DNA of 64,000 nt from Leptidea sinapis (taxonomy: Eukaryota; Arthropoda; Insecta; Lepidoptera; Pieridae): the NCBI RefSeq assembly GCF_905404315.1, contig NC_066304.1, positions 868,001 through 932,000 on the forward strand. Direction: 5' to 3'. A program made the position numbers and the translations under genes. This document shows, piece after piece, positions 11,163-23,600 of the stretch. The notes below the pieces were generated by a model, which searched no databases, was not told the origin of the DNA, and was given only the letters and a program-made list of their open reading frames with translations. Positions within the stretch are counted from its first letter, which is position 1, and every line of letters starts with the position of its first letter.

Positions 11163-11783
11163 ACGCCATGCAATTATTTTTATACTTTTTAGTGCATATT
11201 ATATCTATTGTTTTGGAATAGTGTTTTTGAAGTCGGTTGATTTTTTGTTAAAATATTTTTTGATTTTTAGTGAATTTGAAGTACATTAACTAACAATTTG
11301 TCTAAATATGTATAGATATACTAATTTTTTCAATGCAACTATGAACGTAAGCGCTTTGCCTTTTTATTACAGACTGTTAGAAATTCTGCCACAGATCGCA
11401 CCGTTACTGTAAGTCATTAAGAGTCCCATTGATATATTTGACTACGACAATTATTTGACCATAACTATGTTATGGTAGATGACTTAAATATCCGGATAGC
11501 ATAAAAACCGGTTGGCACGATATTGAGTTATTCTTAAATTTTTCATCCACTTTGCTACACGTAGATATGTATAGAAAATTTAAGACTTTTGTGGTTTTCT
11601 CACGGATCCAACTGTCAGATCTGGACCAAATTACAATGGAACCACACGGGAAGCACCAACTTTCAAATAAAAAAGAATTTTCAAAATCGAGTCACCCAGT
11701 CGAAAGTTTTGAGGTTACAAACATAAACAAAAACATACCGACGAATTGAGAACCTCCTCCTTTTTTGAAGTCGGTTAAAAAAC
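11163..11783 (+). repeat. Dispersed repeat bounded by GAAGTCGGTT, copy 1
   Basis: TTTTTGAAGTCGGTT occurs at about 11226-11240 and again, in the same orientation, at about 11764-11780. Between them is a conserved body (TCTGCCACAGATCGCA; GGAACCACACGGGAAGCACC). The inverse copy lies at about 46575-47333. The 65-codon frame inside is not conserved between the copies, so it is probably non-coding. Confidence 0.7.
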
Positions 11784-12050
11784 AAGTTATCATTAAATTA
11801 GTGACAACCCTTAACTTTAATACCTATTGCAGACAAACTTGTATGTTTGCTTCCTCGCAGCAATGCGGTTAGACTATCTGCCAACGTAAACATAACCACA
11901 TTTAATATTAAACGTTTCCTACACAGTTGGAGACATATTAAATTATTATTTTCTTGTGTATTCGCTTGTATAGATTGCAATTTTCTTTGATATCGATATA
12001 TAATAACCCGCAAACTTTTTATTATTCTATGTAATATACATAGGGCATCA

Positions 12051-13160
12051 TCCTACTAATATTATAAATGTGAAAGTTTGTATGTCTGGATGTATGTTTG
12101 AACTTCTTTAACGCAAAAACTACTGAATAGATTTTTATGAAACTTTACAATAATATAGCTTACACACCAGAATAACAAATAGGCTATAATTTATAAAACT
12201 ATAGTGTGAATTAAACAAAATATAACATAAGTGTGGTTGTTACTAATGAATATATATGCCTTATCGACTAGCAAGCAAAAGATGTATACAAATGAAAACT
12301 TAACTAGCGCTATCTCTTATCGACTAGCAAGCAAAAGATATATACTAATGAAAACTTAACTAGCGCTATCTCTTATCGACTAGCAAGCAAAAGATATATA
12401 TATAAATGAAAACTTAACTAGCGCTATCTCTTATTGACTACCAAGCAAAAGATGAATAGACAAATGAAAACTTAACTAGCGCTATCTCTTATCGACTAGC
12501 AAGCAAAAGATATATACAAATGAAAACTTAACTACCGCTATCTCTTATCGACTAGCAAGCAAAAGATATATATACAAATGAAAACTTAACTAGCGCTATC
12601 TCTTATCGACTAGCAAGCAAAAGATATATACAAATGAAAACTTAACTAGCGCTATCTCTTATCGACTAGCAAGCAAAAGATGTATACAAATGAAAACTTA
12701 ACTAGCGCTATCTCTTATCGACTACCGAGCAAAAGATGAATAGACAAATGAACACTTAACTTTTCTGAACATATTGTGTTGAATAGTTAATTATAAGGAA
12801 TTACTTCGTTTTTATTTTTATTAACATAGTTTATAGGAGTATATTGCAGTAGCTTCCTATAACTTTTGCATTCCTTACCTATCCATCCCTTGAAACTATA
12901 GCGTTTATTATTCATTGAAAATTCTGTTACCAATAGAAAACTGCAATTTTTTGTGTATCATAGTGGTAGTCTTTGACATTCAATAAATGATATTAAATCC
13001 TACTTTGAATAACAATATTTGAATTTGTATTTATATAAATATATTAACCCGAAGAATGACTAGACTTTTTCGTAGTAGTCGGATTTATTGAGTAAGTCGG
13101 ATAAAAAAGGGTGGACCACTTAAAATAATTTATATGGCAAAAGTTTGCCGGGTCAGCTAG
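12051..13160 (+). mobile_element. Helitron with internal minisatellite
   Basis: It begins TCCTACTAATATTATAAATG after an A and ends GGGTCAGCTAG before a T. The hairpin GGCAAA-AG-TTTGCC lies 11 bp inside the end. The 1110 bp body holds a nine-unit tandem array and, at about 12940-13030, a stretch resembling a LINE 3' UTR tail (GACATTCAATAAATGAT). No transposase is encoded, so it would depend on an autonomous Helitron. Confidence 0.75.
12261..12765 (+). repeat. Nine-unit minisatellite, 56-58 bp period
   Basis: TTATCGACTAGCAAGCAAAA starts units at 12261, 12317, 12373, 12431, 12489, 12545, 12603, 12659 and 12715. The 4th and 9th units share a GACTACC variant. The 2 bp length differences come from TATA-step variation after AAAAGAT. 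Each unit also contains AACTTAACTAGCGCTATCTC. Confidence 0.9.
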
Positions 13161-13396
13161 TTATTAATAAACTTATGAATCCATCTTAATTCTCAAGCAA
13201 TCCATGCGTTTAATATGCTGTTTGCTTAGGCTAAACAGAATTTCTAATATAAACATCTAATCACGGCCTAATTCTGCATTCCATGGCTTATGCTGACAGA
13301 TTATATTATTAGGTAATTACTTACTAAGGTAAGAATTACTACGTCACTGAGATTATTTACGTCATTGACTTTATAACTCCTAAACGCCTAATACAT

Positions 13397-13794
13397 TGCG
13401 TAGAGACGTCGCTTCATTGTGTGTCTTCTACCGCATTTTTCACGGGGAGTGTTCCGAAGATCTGTTTAACCTGATTCCTGCCGCCGAATTCCACCTTCGT
13501 ACGACACGCCACAAGTTAGGATATCATCCCCACCATCTGAATGTGTGGCGGTCCTCCGCAGTGCGGTTTTGAAGAAGCTTTCTTCCTCGTACTACAAAGC
13601 TGTGGAATGAGCTTCCTTGTGCGGTGATTCCGGGACGATACGACATGGGTACCTTCAAAAAAAGTGCGTACACCTTCCTTAAAGGCCGGCAACGCTCTTG
13701 TGATTCCTCTGGTGCTGCAAGAGAATGTGGGCGGCGGTGATCACTTAACACCAGGTGACCGTACGCTCGTTTGTCCTCCTATTCCATAAAAAAA
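13397..13794 (+). mobile_element. 5'-truncated LINE tail, copy 2
   Basis: The homology to the LINE at 18.1-20.1 kb begins at GCGTAGAGACGTCGCTTC, which matches 19684 onward. It encodes the last ORF2 residues (RRDVASLCVFYRIFHGE, then the WNELPCAV and TFLKGR regions) with frame breaks. It ends at TTCCATAAAAAAAG. The next LINE starts immediately downstream. Confidence 0.8.
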
Positions 13795-14007
13795 GGGAGA
13801 CCGTATATACAAAATGGTGCAAACAATCTATCGGTGCGACCGGGCGATTATTGGCTGGTCCCTGCGTCAACTCGTGAACGGGTGCTGCTTGTGGTGCCAG
13901 GTTGACCTGTTGTAGTATATAGTTTATTTATTTATTTAAAGAAATTAATAAATCATTGAATTTGTTGGATTCAATTACTAATTATTGAGAGAGTAATAAC
14001 TATCATC

Positions 14008-15191
14008 ATGTTCACGAAGCATCCATATAGAAACAAAAACAAAGTTTTCGTCGTTCATTGCCCGTACCGAGCAGACGTGTTGTGTGAACTTATTAAATTT
14101 TATTTTCTTGATTTGCTAAATTCAAAACTACCTTCAAACTTACCTGCGCCTTCGCATACACTGCAAACTCGTGCCTACGTAAGAAGGTGCGTTTACATTT
14201 ATTTTGCTACTGGCCTGAAAATGATCCGTTCACCTACTGGAACAGGTTCTCAATCCCAGCCAAACCTATCTACTCTCTGTGATAATGAATCTCATATCAC
14301 CCAAAGAAGAACTCAAAAAATTCAAAAAAGGAAGCAACCAGATGATCGCAGTTGTGACTGTGCTGTTGACGTACCAACCCTGAAAGGAGAAATAACAAAT
14401 CTCACTAAAATACTTGAGGAATTAATGTGCGGCAGTTGCGAATCTACGGCGAAAATGTCCGACAGTATATCAGACCTTAAGAGTGAAGTAAAAAGTATGA
14501 AGGAATCTCAGGAAACAAATATAAGCACAATTAACAATAACGTGACTGATATTAAAGCGCAAATTATAGAAATGAATACATCAATAACTAATCTATCCAA
14601 AGAACAGAACCAATTGAAGTCCAGTCTCCTGAAACTTGAGAAAAGAGTAGATATTGATGAGAAAAAACTAGAATTTTTGGAAAATGACATTAGCAAACTT
14701 AGCGTTTCTTCAATACCATCTACAAGTCACAGTGGATCTCAGCCACTGGTAAATGAAGAGTTACTCATGGAATTTCAAGAACGTATTAGAAGACAGAGGA
14801 ACTTTATTCTCGTTGGAGTGGCTGAACAAAAATGTAAAAATGCTGAAGAGCGATACACTAGAGATGATTTTGATGTGATGAAAATACTTAAAGCTTTTCA
14901 AGACATACCTACCCCTATAATAATTCACCGCATTGGAAAGTACAGTGAATCAAAAATCGTGGAATCAAGATCTCTTTTAGTAACGAAGAAACTGTCAAAC
15001 GACTACTACGCTCAAAAGATAAACTGCCAATTGGTATTAAAATGTATTCGGATAATTCTCCTAACCAGCAGAAACTGTTGAATAACCTGCGAAACGAGCT
15101 AAATCGCCGCACTGGAGAGGGTGAGAATAACCTTACTATTAAATATGTTAAAGGGATACCGAAAATCATCTCCACTGCACCAAAAAACTAG
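14008..15191 (+). pseudogene. LINE 1 ORF1 protein (coiled coil, RNA binding), frameshifted
   Basis: The product would be the RNA chaperone that coats the LINE transcript. The first ATG opens 357 codons. The more likely start is the ATG at 14221 (MIRSPTGTGSQSQ), because related ORF1 proteins begin this way (recollection) and the upstream residues look untranslated. Heptad-rich sequence from about 14380 to 14700 (SDLKSEVKSMKESQ, then LKSSLLKLEKRVD) predicts a coiled coil. After it comes an RRM-like segment (RQRNFILVGVAE near 14791-14826; IHRIGKYS near 14923-14946). A frame change near 14990-15000 displaces the reading frame. In the shifted frame the protein continues through LNNLRNELNRRTGEG to a TAG at 15189-15191. 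Confidence 0.7.
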
Positions 15192-15256
15192 TACAGACAC
15201 CCTACTCATGCATTAAGAAGACCATTAAATACCAAATTATTTGTAACTATTCTGAA

Positions 15257-17887
15257 GTGAATAACACTAAATCCTGCCTAAACTTTCTATATCTTAATGC
15301 AAGAAGAATTTGTAACAAATTCGATGAACTAGCCTGCATAATAAGATCAGTCCCTAAAACTACTCATGTAATACTACTGGCTGAAACGTGGATTAAGACA
15401 GAAGAACAAGCCAATAAGTTTCAACTTCCTAACTATACACACTATTATAACCTACGGACAGACAAAACGGGAGGTGGAGTTTCAGCTTATATACATAATG
15501 ACCTAAAACATACCCTAACTGAAACACGATATGTAGGAGGAAACAACTACCTTTGGGTAAAATTAGAAAAGTATGCACTAAACGTGGGAACTATTTACAA
15601 TCCAGGTGACACAAACTTTTATGAATTCAAGAAATCAATATTGGACCATATAGGCACAAATTTACAAAGTGATACCTACAACCTTGTCCTGATTGACTCG
15701 TCTTTTTCAGACCATAGGCAAATTCACCTTACTTTAAAAAAGTATAACCCACCCCGTAAAAGTCGAGTTAAATATGAAGCTATAAATTATGAGAAGCTTT
15801 ACCAAGAGATGGTTAATTTTCAAAGTGAAAACATTGAAAATTTGAACCAATTGCAATCTAAACTATTTATAAATAGACTTGAAGTCATTGATTGAAAAAA
15901 GTAAAGAAACAAAAATTAAAATATTAAATGAACCTAAAGCAGACTGGATTAACAAAGAAATTCTTAGTGCGATTAATCAGCGAAATGAATGTTGGTTAAA
16001 ACTTCAGGAAGATCCAAATAATAAATTATTGCAGAGTAAGGTTAAAATGGAAAGGGACAAAACAGCTAGACTAATAAAGAAAACAAAAGATGCCTACTAC
16101 TTCAATAAATTCATTTACCATATCAAAGACCCAAAAAAAAACATGGAATCTTATTGATTGCCTTTCCAACAACAAACTAAAATCAAGTTGTGCTCCCTCA
16201 AGACTAGTAATTAATTCAAGGGAAATCTCTGACGTCCATGAAATATGCAATACGTTTAACAATTATTTTGCTACTATAGGGTCAATATTAGCTAACCAAA
16301 TTCCGGCCCAGTTCCATAATAATCATACCACTGCCCACCCAAAAGATACCTCAAGTAACTCAAAAAAACTCTCAGATATAAGCCCCTCCACCGTAGATGA
16401 AATTACAAGGATAATTGACAATTTGGACCCAAATTCTAGCACTGGTATTGATGGTATCAGTACTAAGGCCCTAAAATGTATAAAAAACCTTATAGCTCCA
16501 GTTCTTACCGAATGCATCAACAAAGTTTTCTAGGAAGGACGATTCCCAGACTCACTTAAGGTAGCCAAAGTCAGTCCCATTCACAAGTCTGGCTCCATAA
16601 CTGATCCCGGCAACTATAGACCAATCTCTGTGCTCCCAGTACTATCTAAAGTAGTAGAAAAAATATTGCACAACCGTCTTGAATCTTATATGGAATCAAT
16701 ACAATACATTACAGAGCGCCAATTCGGTTTCAGACCAAAAAGTAATACTGTAGCTGCGACCGTTGACTTAGTGACAAAAGTGAGACAAAATATTGATGGT
16801 TAAAACATTGTGTTGGGCATATTTCTTGATTTAAAGAAGGCGTTTGACACAATAAGTCATTCAATCCTTGGAACTAAACTTCAGAACATAGGAATAACCG
16901 GCAATGCATTTAAAGTTTTCTAATCGTACCTCAGTCATCGACAACAGATTGTAAAAATTGGCGACTACAAAAGTGAACCCCTTCCCGTTAGTTTTGGTGT
17001 ACCACAGGGATCGATCCTGGGGCCCCTACTCTTCTCAATTTATATAAATGATATCGTTAATTTAAGATTACATGGTCATATAGCCTTGTATGCAGATGAC
17101 ACCTGTCTTTTTTGGGGCTTTCATCAATGACATTACCCAACATGCGCAAAAGGATCTTAATGTTCTTTCCAGTTGGTTACAATCAAATCTACTTACAATT
17201 AATGGTACAAAGTCTTCTTATATTATCTTTAGTGCGAAGAACAAACCAATACCTCCCTATAAACCCTTAAAAGTAAATGATGTTCCCTTAACAGAAAAGC
17301 ACGTTGAGAAATATTTGGGATTACTATTGGACAGTAAACTGACATGGGGCGTCCATATTGAATATGTTAAAAAGAAACTCTCTTCTCTGCTGGGTTCACT
17401 TCGTGGCATAGTTAGAATAATTATTTATAATTCATTAGTTAAATCACACGTTACATATCTAATTGAAATATGGGGCAGTGCTCAAAAAACCAAGTTAGCT
17501 GAATTGCAAACAATACAAAATAGACTCATAAAAATTTTATTTCATTTCGCTTATTTAACACCTACTTCTAAAATATACAAACAAACTAACCTCATGAACA
17601 TAAAACAACTTTACACATACCATTCATGTATACTGATACAAAAAATTCTACATAATTCCATCCATACATCAATCTTACTCACCCAAACTAAACATGCGTC
17701 TAAACGCAGCACGAGACGAGCCCGCTACTTGATACTACCTAAGACAAGAACAAATTACGGCAAGCGTATGTTTATTTACGAGGGCGCACAACTTTTTAAT
17801 AGTCTACCTTCATCTCTCAAAAAGATTAAGTCGCTAAAAACATTTAAACGTGAGCTATCAGACTATATTGTTTCAAAGTTTTTATAA
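15257..17887 (+). pseudogene. LINE 1 ORF2 (endonuclease and reverse transcriptase), inactivated
   Basis: The N-terminus is an AP-type endonuclease (FLYLNARRICNKFDEL; ILLAETW; GGGVSAYI). After YNLVL at about 15685 it jumps straight to SFSDHRQIHL, so the segment with the catalytic D-x-N motif is missing. The reverse transcriptase follows: SSTGIDGIS near 16436, GNYRPISVLPVLSK near 16609, LDLKKAFDTISHS near 16826, FGVPQGSILGPLL near 16994, and a YADDT box at 17090-17104. Lesions include an early stop at 15892 with a frame change, a break near 16130, stops near 16531, 16801 and 16921, and a frame break right after YADDT. A second small deletion is likely at about 17410, where LLGSLRGI joins a downstream segment. 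The C-terminus ends SDYIVSKFL. Confidence 0.8.
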
Positions 17888-18085
17888 AACACATGTCTGA
17901 AATTGTTTGTTATGTGACAGTGCCCTGTAAAAGTGTGTAATCATACATTTTGTGAAGAAGAATAAGTACTATAATGTATAAAATGTATGTACTGAACATC
18001 TAAAGAACGGCGGATAAATTATTACATCATATTTTTATGTTCTCATGTAAGTGACAATATTATGTTTTTATTGAGAAATAAAGGG

Positions 18086-20080
18086 CTCAAAGGATCCGAA
18101 CTGCAAAGTTCTGAAGAGGAAATATAACCGTACCTACAGATTTTTTAAGCGGCAAATCGCCCGTGCGAAATCGAAGCACGTAGTCAAAATTGGTGAGCAG
18201 CTTTCCAGCTACCCGACCGGAACACGCAAGTTCTGGTCGTTGTCAAAAGCTGCTCTTGGTAAGTTCAACCAGCCGTCCATGCCGCTGTTGCACATGAGGA
18301 ATGACATCCTGGCCCATACGGCAAAAGAGAAAGACGATCTCCTGTGCACTCTTTTTGCCTCCAACTCGACTCTTGATGACAACGGAAAAACACCGCCGAC
18401 CATCCCGCGGTGTCAGAGCTCCATGCCTGAAGTACAGTTCCGACAGAAAACTGTTAGGCGAGCTCTGTTTTCGTTGGACGTCAGGAAGTCGAGCGGGCCG
18501 GATGGCATTTCTCCAATCGTGCTTAGAACGTGTGCCCCTGAGTTGACGCCGGTGCTAACGCGTTTATTCCGGCAATCTTATTCAAAAGGCGTAGTCCCTG
18601 ATTCATGGAAGTCAGCCCTTGTCCATCCGATCCCAAAAAAAGGAGACAGTTCGGATCCGGCAAACTACAGGCCTATTGCTATTACCTCCCTATTCTCCAA
18701 AATCATGGAGAGCATAATTAACCGCCAGCTCTTGGTATACCTTGAGGGTCACCAGTTGATCAACGACCGGCAGTATGGCTTTCGCTATGGTCGGTCGACT
18801 GGCGATCTTCTGGTTTACCTAACACATAGATGGGCGGCGGCTATTGAAAGAAAGGGGGAAGGCCTTGCAGTTGGCCTGGATATAGCGAAGGCCTTTGATC
18901 GTGTATGGCACAAGGCGCTCCTCGCAAAACTTCCATCATTTGGGCTTCCCGAGAGCTTATGCAAGTGGACCTCCAGCTTCCTCACTGGGCGCAGCATACA
19001 GGTCGTTGTCGACGGACATTGCTCGAATCCCAAGCCCGTGAACACTGGAGTGCCCCAAGGCTGTGTGCTATCTCCCACCCTGTTTCTTCTGCATATCAAT
19101 GATATGTTGGACAACACGAACATACATTGCTATGCAGACGACAGCACTGGTGATGCCGTATACACGGGCCATGCAGGTCTCTCTTGGTAAAACGTCGACC
19201 AGTGCCGGGAGAAACTTGTGTCTTCTATCGAGTCCTCTCTCGAGAAGGTCGCGGAATGGGGTAAGTTGAACCTTGTCCAATTTAACCTCCAGAAGACTCA
19301 AGTTTGCGCGTTTACCACTAAAAAACCCCATTTGCCGTATCAGCGCTCTTCGAGAACACCTTCCTTAAAGGCTCGCCTACTATCGGAATACTGGGTTTCG
19401 AAATCTCGAGCGATTGCCAATTCCGTGCCCATCTGGAGTGCAAAGCCAAATTGGCTTCGAAGAAGAAAGGCTGGGTGTCATAAATAGAGCACGGCAATAC
19501 TTCAAGCCGGCCCACATTCTAGCGCTCTACAAAGCGCAGGTCCGACCTCACATGGAATATAGCTGTCATATCTGGTCTGGCGCACCCCAGTATCAGCTCG
19601 ATCCATTTGACCGCGTGCAACGCAGAGCAGCTCGAATTGTCGGGCACCTAGCGCTCTGTGAACGGCTGGATCACTTGGCGTTGCGTAGAGACGTCGCTTC
19701 ATTGTGTGTCTTCTACCGCATTTATCACGGGGAGTGTTCCGAAGAGCTGTTAAACCTGATTCCTGCCGCCGAATTTCACCTTCGCACGACACGCCACTAG
19801 TTACGATATCATCCCCACCATCTGGATGTGTGACGGTCCTCCACAGTGTGGTTTTCAATTAGCTTTCTTCCTCGTACTACGAAGCTGTGGAATGAGTTTA
19901 CTTTTGCGGTGTTTCCGGGACGATACGACATGGGTACCTTCAAAAAAAGCGCGTACACCTTCCTTAAAGGCCGGCAACGCTCTTGTGATTCCTCTGGTGT
20001 TGCAAGAGAGTGTGGGCGGCGGTGATCACTTAACACCAGGTGACCCGTACGCTCTTTTGTCCTCCTATTCCATAAAAGAA
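18086..20080 (+). mobile_element. LINE 2: Jockey/CR1-type retrotransposon, 5'-truncated
   Basis: It begins at the very end of LINE 1 and ends TTCCATAAAAGAA, where the inverted repeat of the next element begins. Only the reverse transcriptase and C-terminal part of ORF2 are present. Base composition is distinctly more GC-rich than its surroundings, as expected for a different LINE family. Three further tail copies occur in this window. Confidence 0.8.
18090..20020 (+). pseudogene. LINE 2 ORF2 reverse transcriptase and C-terminal domain
   Basis: The frame is open from 18090 (KDPNCKVLKRKYNR), before the first ATG at 18240. Reverse transcriptase motifs in order: SSGPDGISPIVLR near 18489, DPANYRPIAITSLFSK near 18654, GLDIAKAFDRVWHKALL near 18873, TGVPQGCVLSPTLFLL near 19044, and CYADDST near 19128. 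Lesions: an in-frame TAA at 19188-19190; a frame change between about 19360 and 19430; and a TAG at 19798 just before the conserved YHPHH segment. The C-terminal motifs WNEF, FKKSAYTFLKGR and GVARECGRR then run to about 20020. The catalytic YADD is intact, but the product would be truncated and no endonuclease remains. Confidence 0.8.
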
Positions 20081-20285
20081 GGACTTTGGGGGCCCAAGGT
20101 CAAAATTTTAGGGTTTTTGGATTTTTCTCGAAAACGGTAAGTTTTATCGAAAAAGTACCTTTGAGAAAAGTTGTAGATCTTAAAATTCTCTCTAAAAATG
20201 GTCCCTTTGATTTTTTTCTCTAAGACCCGCTATTTCCCAGATATTGCGCTTGTAAGAATCATGCTCTACATAGTATGCACACATA
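20081..20285 (+). repeat. Left inverted repeat of the 9.9 kb element
   Basis: Contains GGGGGCCCAAGGTCAAAATT near the tip, TTTTTCTCGAAAACGG about 45 bp in, and TTTCCCAGATATTGCGCTTG near the inner end. It is matched in reverse complement by 29757-29962. Confidence 0.85.
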
Positions 20286-20603
20286 TGCCACGTTTATACA
20301 TATTTAATACTCAAGCAAGCAAAAATGCCTACTCGTGTCTCTTTTATGTATACATTATACTATTCTAAGAAAGTTTACTCTAAAATGACCGCCGGTCCCT
20401 TACCGAATCCCCTCTTCTTGAATAACATCTGGCCTCGAAAAACATCTGCCTATTCTTTTGTCCATGTGGTGTCGTTCACGTATACCTGATTCTAGTGTTG
20501 AACGAGCAGTTCGAGTGACTATACGTATTTATTACAAGCGTCTACTATTGTAGTTTAATTTTGCTTTATTTGTAATAAACTTTTGACTTAAGATGAAACT
20601 GTT

Positions 20604-23600
20604 GTGGTCAGTCGTGGAATGCCAACTTTAATCGATGCAAATGTCACGAGAAGTGATGAGTTTGCTGATTATTTAAGAAGCCAAAAGTCCGTTACAATTC
20701 ACGTGGATTGCAGAAAATCATACACCCGGAAAACTTCAATCTCTGCATCTAAAAGACAACGTGAGGAAGAACAGGCCAGTACTTCAAAAGTAAGCCCACC
20801 TCATACTAGAGCGCGAATAAGTGAATCCAGCTTTTGTTTTAAAAACCACTGCTTATTTTGTGGCGGTGAAGCGGATGAAGAAGCAGAAAAGAAGAAAGTA
20901 AAGATTTATGGCCGAAAAATTTATAAAGTTTCTAAACTAACATTCAAAGATTCCATTTTAAAATAAGCTAAAGATCGTTCTGATGATGTGTCAAAAGCTG
21001 TCTTTGCGCGTATTAATTTTCAGTATGATTTAGTTGCTGCTGACGCTAAATACCATGACAGTTGTTATAAATCCTTCCTGAGACCTAATACTGGTGGTAA
21101 AATTGGCCGTCCTCAAAGTGAGGCTATAAACTCTGCAATTGAGGAAATTTTCAATTACATTGAAAGTAGCGATGACTTCCAGTTTTCGTTAGATGAACTG
21201 AAGAATGTTTGTCAAAATGTAGCTTTAGAAAACAGGATTATAAAAATACGATTGAAATTAAAGTATGGTAGTAGAATTATTATTACAGAGAAGCCTGGAA
21301 AATTAACATTTATTTGTTTTGTAGACAATTACCAAGACATTTTAAGTCAAGCCTGGTCTGATAACAATAACTTGAATGAAAAGGAAAAGCGGTGGAAAAC
21401 CTTAAAAGCTGCGGCAGAAATTATTCGAGAAGATATTTAATCTTGTGTGTTTGATAATACTATGTACCCACCACCGGGTAGAATGTTTGAAGATATAAAT
21501 AACGATATTCCCGAATCATTATCTTTGTTTTTGGAACAAATCATTCTTAAAAACAAGCGTCATAATTTGGATCATTTAAAGTTAGTTTGCACCAATATTA
21601 GTCATAGCATAATCACTGCTGTTCGGCCTAGATCCTTCAAGTCTAAATTAGAACTGGATCTTTCAGTTTTTTTCCATCGGCGGTTTGGTTCAAAACGGCT
21701 TATACAAATTTTCTCATCGTTTGGTTTATGCGCATCTTACAGTGAAACAATGAAGTATGAAGCAGCAACAGTTTTCAGTCGCCCACCTCACATTTTATCA
21801 CCAGAAACTGGTACATTTGTTCAATATGTTGCAGATACTTTGGACGGTAATAATACGCTTCATATCATAGGTATTATACAAATTGTAACTCCCAAAGATT
21901 CAGTATTACTAGAACACCCGATGCCGCGAGTAACTAAAGTCCTTTCAGCTAAAGATTTTGCAGCCAAGGCTCATGTACCTATACAGGTTTATCAAAATAC
22001 TAGGATATAGCAAAGTAAATGTGCGAGTTTTTGAATACGAAAATGAAACAAAAGTATCTTTTCTAAAAATAGTTGATGTGATATGGTTCTATGGAAAATG
22101 CAAAGGTTTCCCTTTACCTGGTTGGAATGGTTATATTGAACACGTGACTAGCAATATTGTAGACTTTTCAAAATCAAAAATTTCATTTCTGCCATTTGTT
22201 CAACAGCCTGCAAGTAATTACAATACGAAACACACAACTTTACTTTGTGCTTTAGAAGATGCTAAACGTCACAACCATACAGTTTGCATAATTACTTTTG
22301 ATCAACCTCTATTTGCGAAAGCTCGCGAAATTGTATCTACTGCACCTGAAGGATCGGAATTATCAAAGATTATAGTGAGACTGGGAGGATTTCATTTTTT
22401 AATGTCATTTTTCGGCGCATTAGGTTATATTATGCAAGGAAGTGGTTTAAAAGAAGTGCTTTTTGAGATTTATGCACCTAACTCTTTAGAGAAAGTGCTT
22501 AATGGCTATGCTTACGCGAGGGCAGTTCGAGCTCACACCTTACTTCAGCTCACTTTAGCATTAACAATATTAAAAGAACTAGCTATTGATGATGGTATGG
22601 ATGCAGATCATATAATTACAGTGGAAAATATCCTCAATAAAACTCTTTTATATTATGACATTGAAAATGATGTGGAAATATCTGAACTTTTACTTGATTT
22701 ATTTAATAAAAAGTTAATGGAATATCAGAAACGAGGACCAACTGCACAATTATGGGTACAGTATTTTCGGATGGTGTCCATTGCAAAAGAATTTATAAGA
22801 GCTGGACGTATTTATTTATTTTTTTATTTATCAAAGATACAATGTAACATTACAGATTAAATCTAAAGCGTTACAAAGATATTATACTAAAGAAAAAAAA
22901 ACAATGAAAATTATAAACTAGTTTTCTTATTTTATAGAGCTTACAGGCATCAAACTCTCAAATCTTTTCTTACATTCTTTGATCAAACATTCCATCGACC
23001 TGGCAAATAGATCACACTGGGGTGCTACCTCAAGTACAGAGTTTAGAAGACAGATGGCTCGTATTACAGGCGTGTGCTTATGCGCTGGAGTGCGTGCAGG
23101 TGGCTGCGCTAATAGTGCGTGTCGCCGCGCGCGTACTTTTGAGGTCGGTACAAAGAAACGCAACAAACGTTGTAATAAGTATATGCAGTCCACTCTGCCC
23201 CGAACTATTTTGAGAACAAACTTAGTAAGAGCTACGTACCTACGTAACTGCAGTGAATCAACGCTGATGTCCTTGTAAAAAGAGTGGTGGGTACATAAAT
23301 GGATAGTATCCATATTGCCTCTTATACAAATGTCTAAGGAATTGTTTTTGGACTTGTTCGATTGTTAAAGTATATTTGCTCTCATGTGGGTTCCAAACAA
23401 CTGAGTTGCACTCAAGAATACTACGGACTAGCGCCATATAAAGGATACGAAGTGCTTGGTTCGTCAAATTAGATGCATTACGTAGAACAAATCCAAGCCG
23501 TCTGTAAGCAGCCTCAACAATAGTCTCCACATGTGAGTGAAACGTGAGTTTAGGATCGAATACAACCCCAAGATCTCGTACTTTCTGTACTCGCATCACC

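Larger units (their letters stand above)
13795..18085 (+). mobile_element. LINE 1: Jockey/CR1-type non-LTR retrotransposon, near full length, inactive
   Basis: A 5' region of about 210 bp is followed by ORF1 (14008-15191), ORF2 (15257-17887) and a 3' UTR ending at about GAGAAATAAAGGG. Both ORFs are broken. The element lies directly between two copies of another LINE family, with no recognisable host DNA on either side. Confidence 0.75.

Noticed and set aside
12261..12765. CRISPR-like array
   Set aside because: Units are contiguous tandem copies without unique spacers, inside a eukaryotic Helitron.
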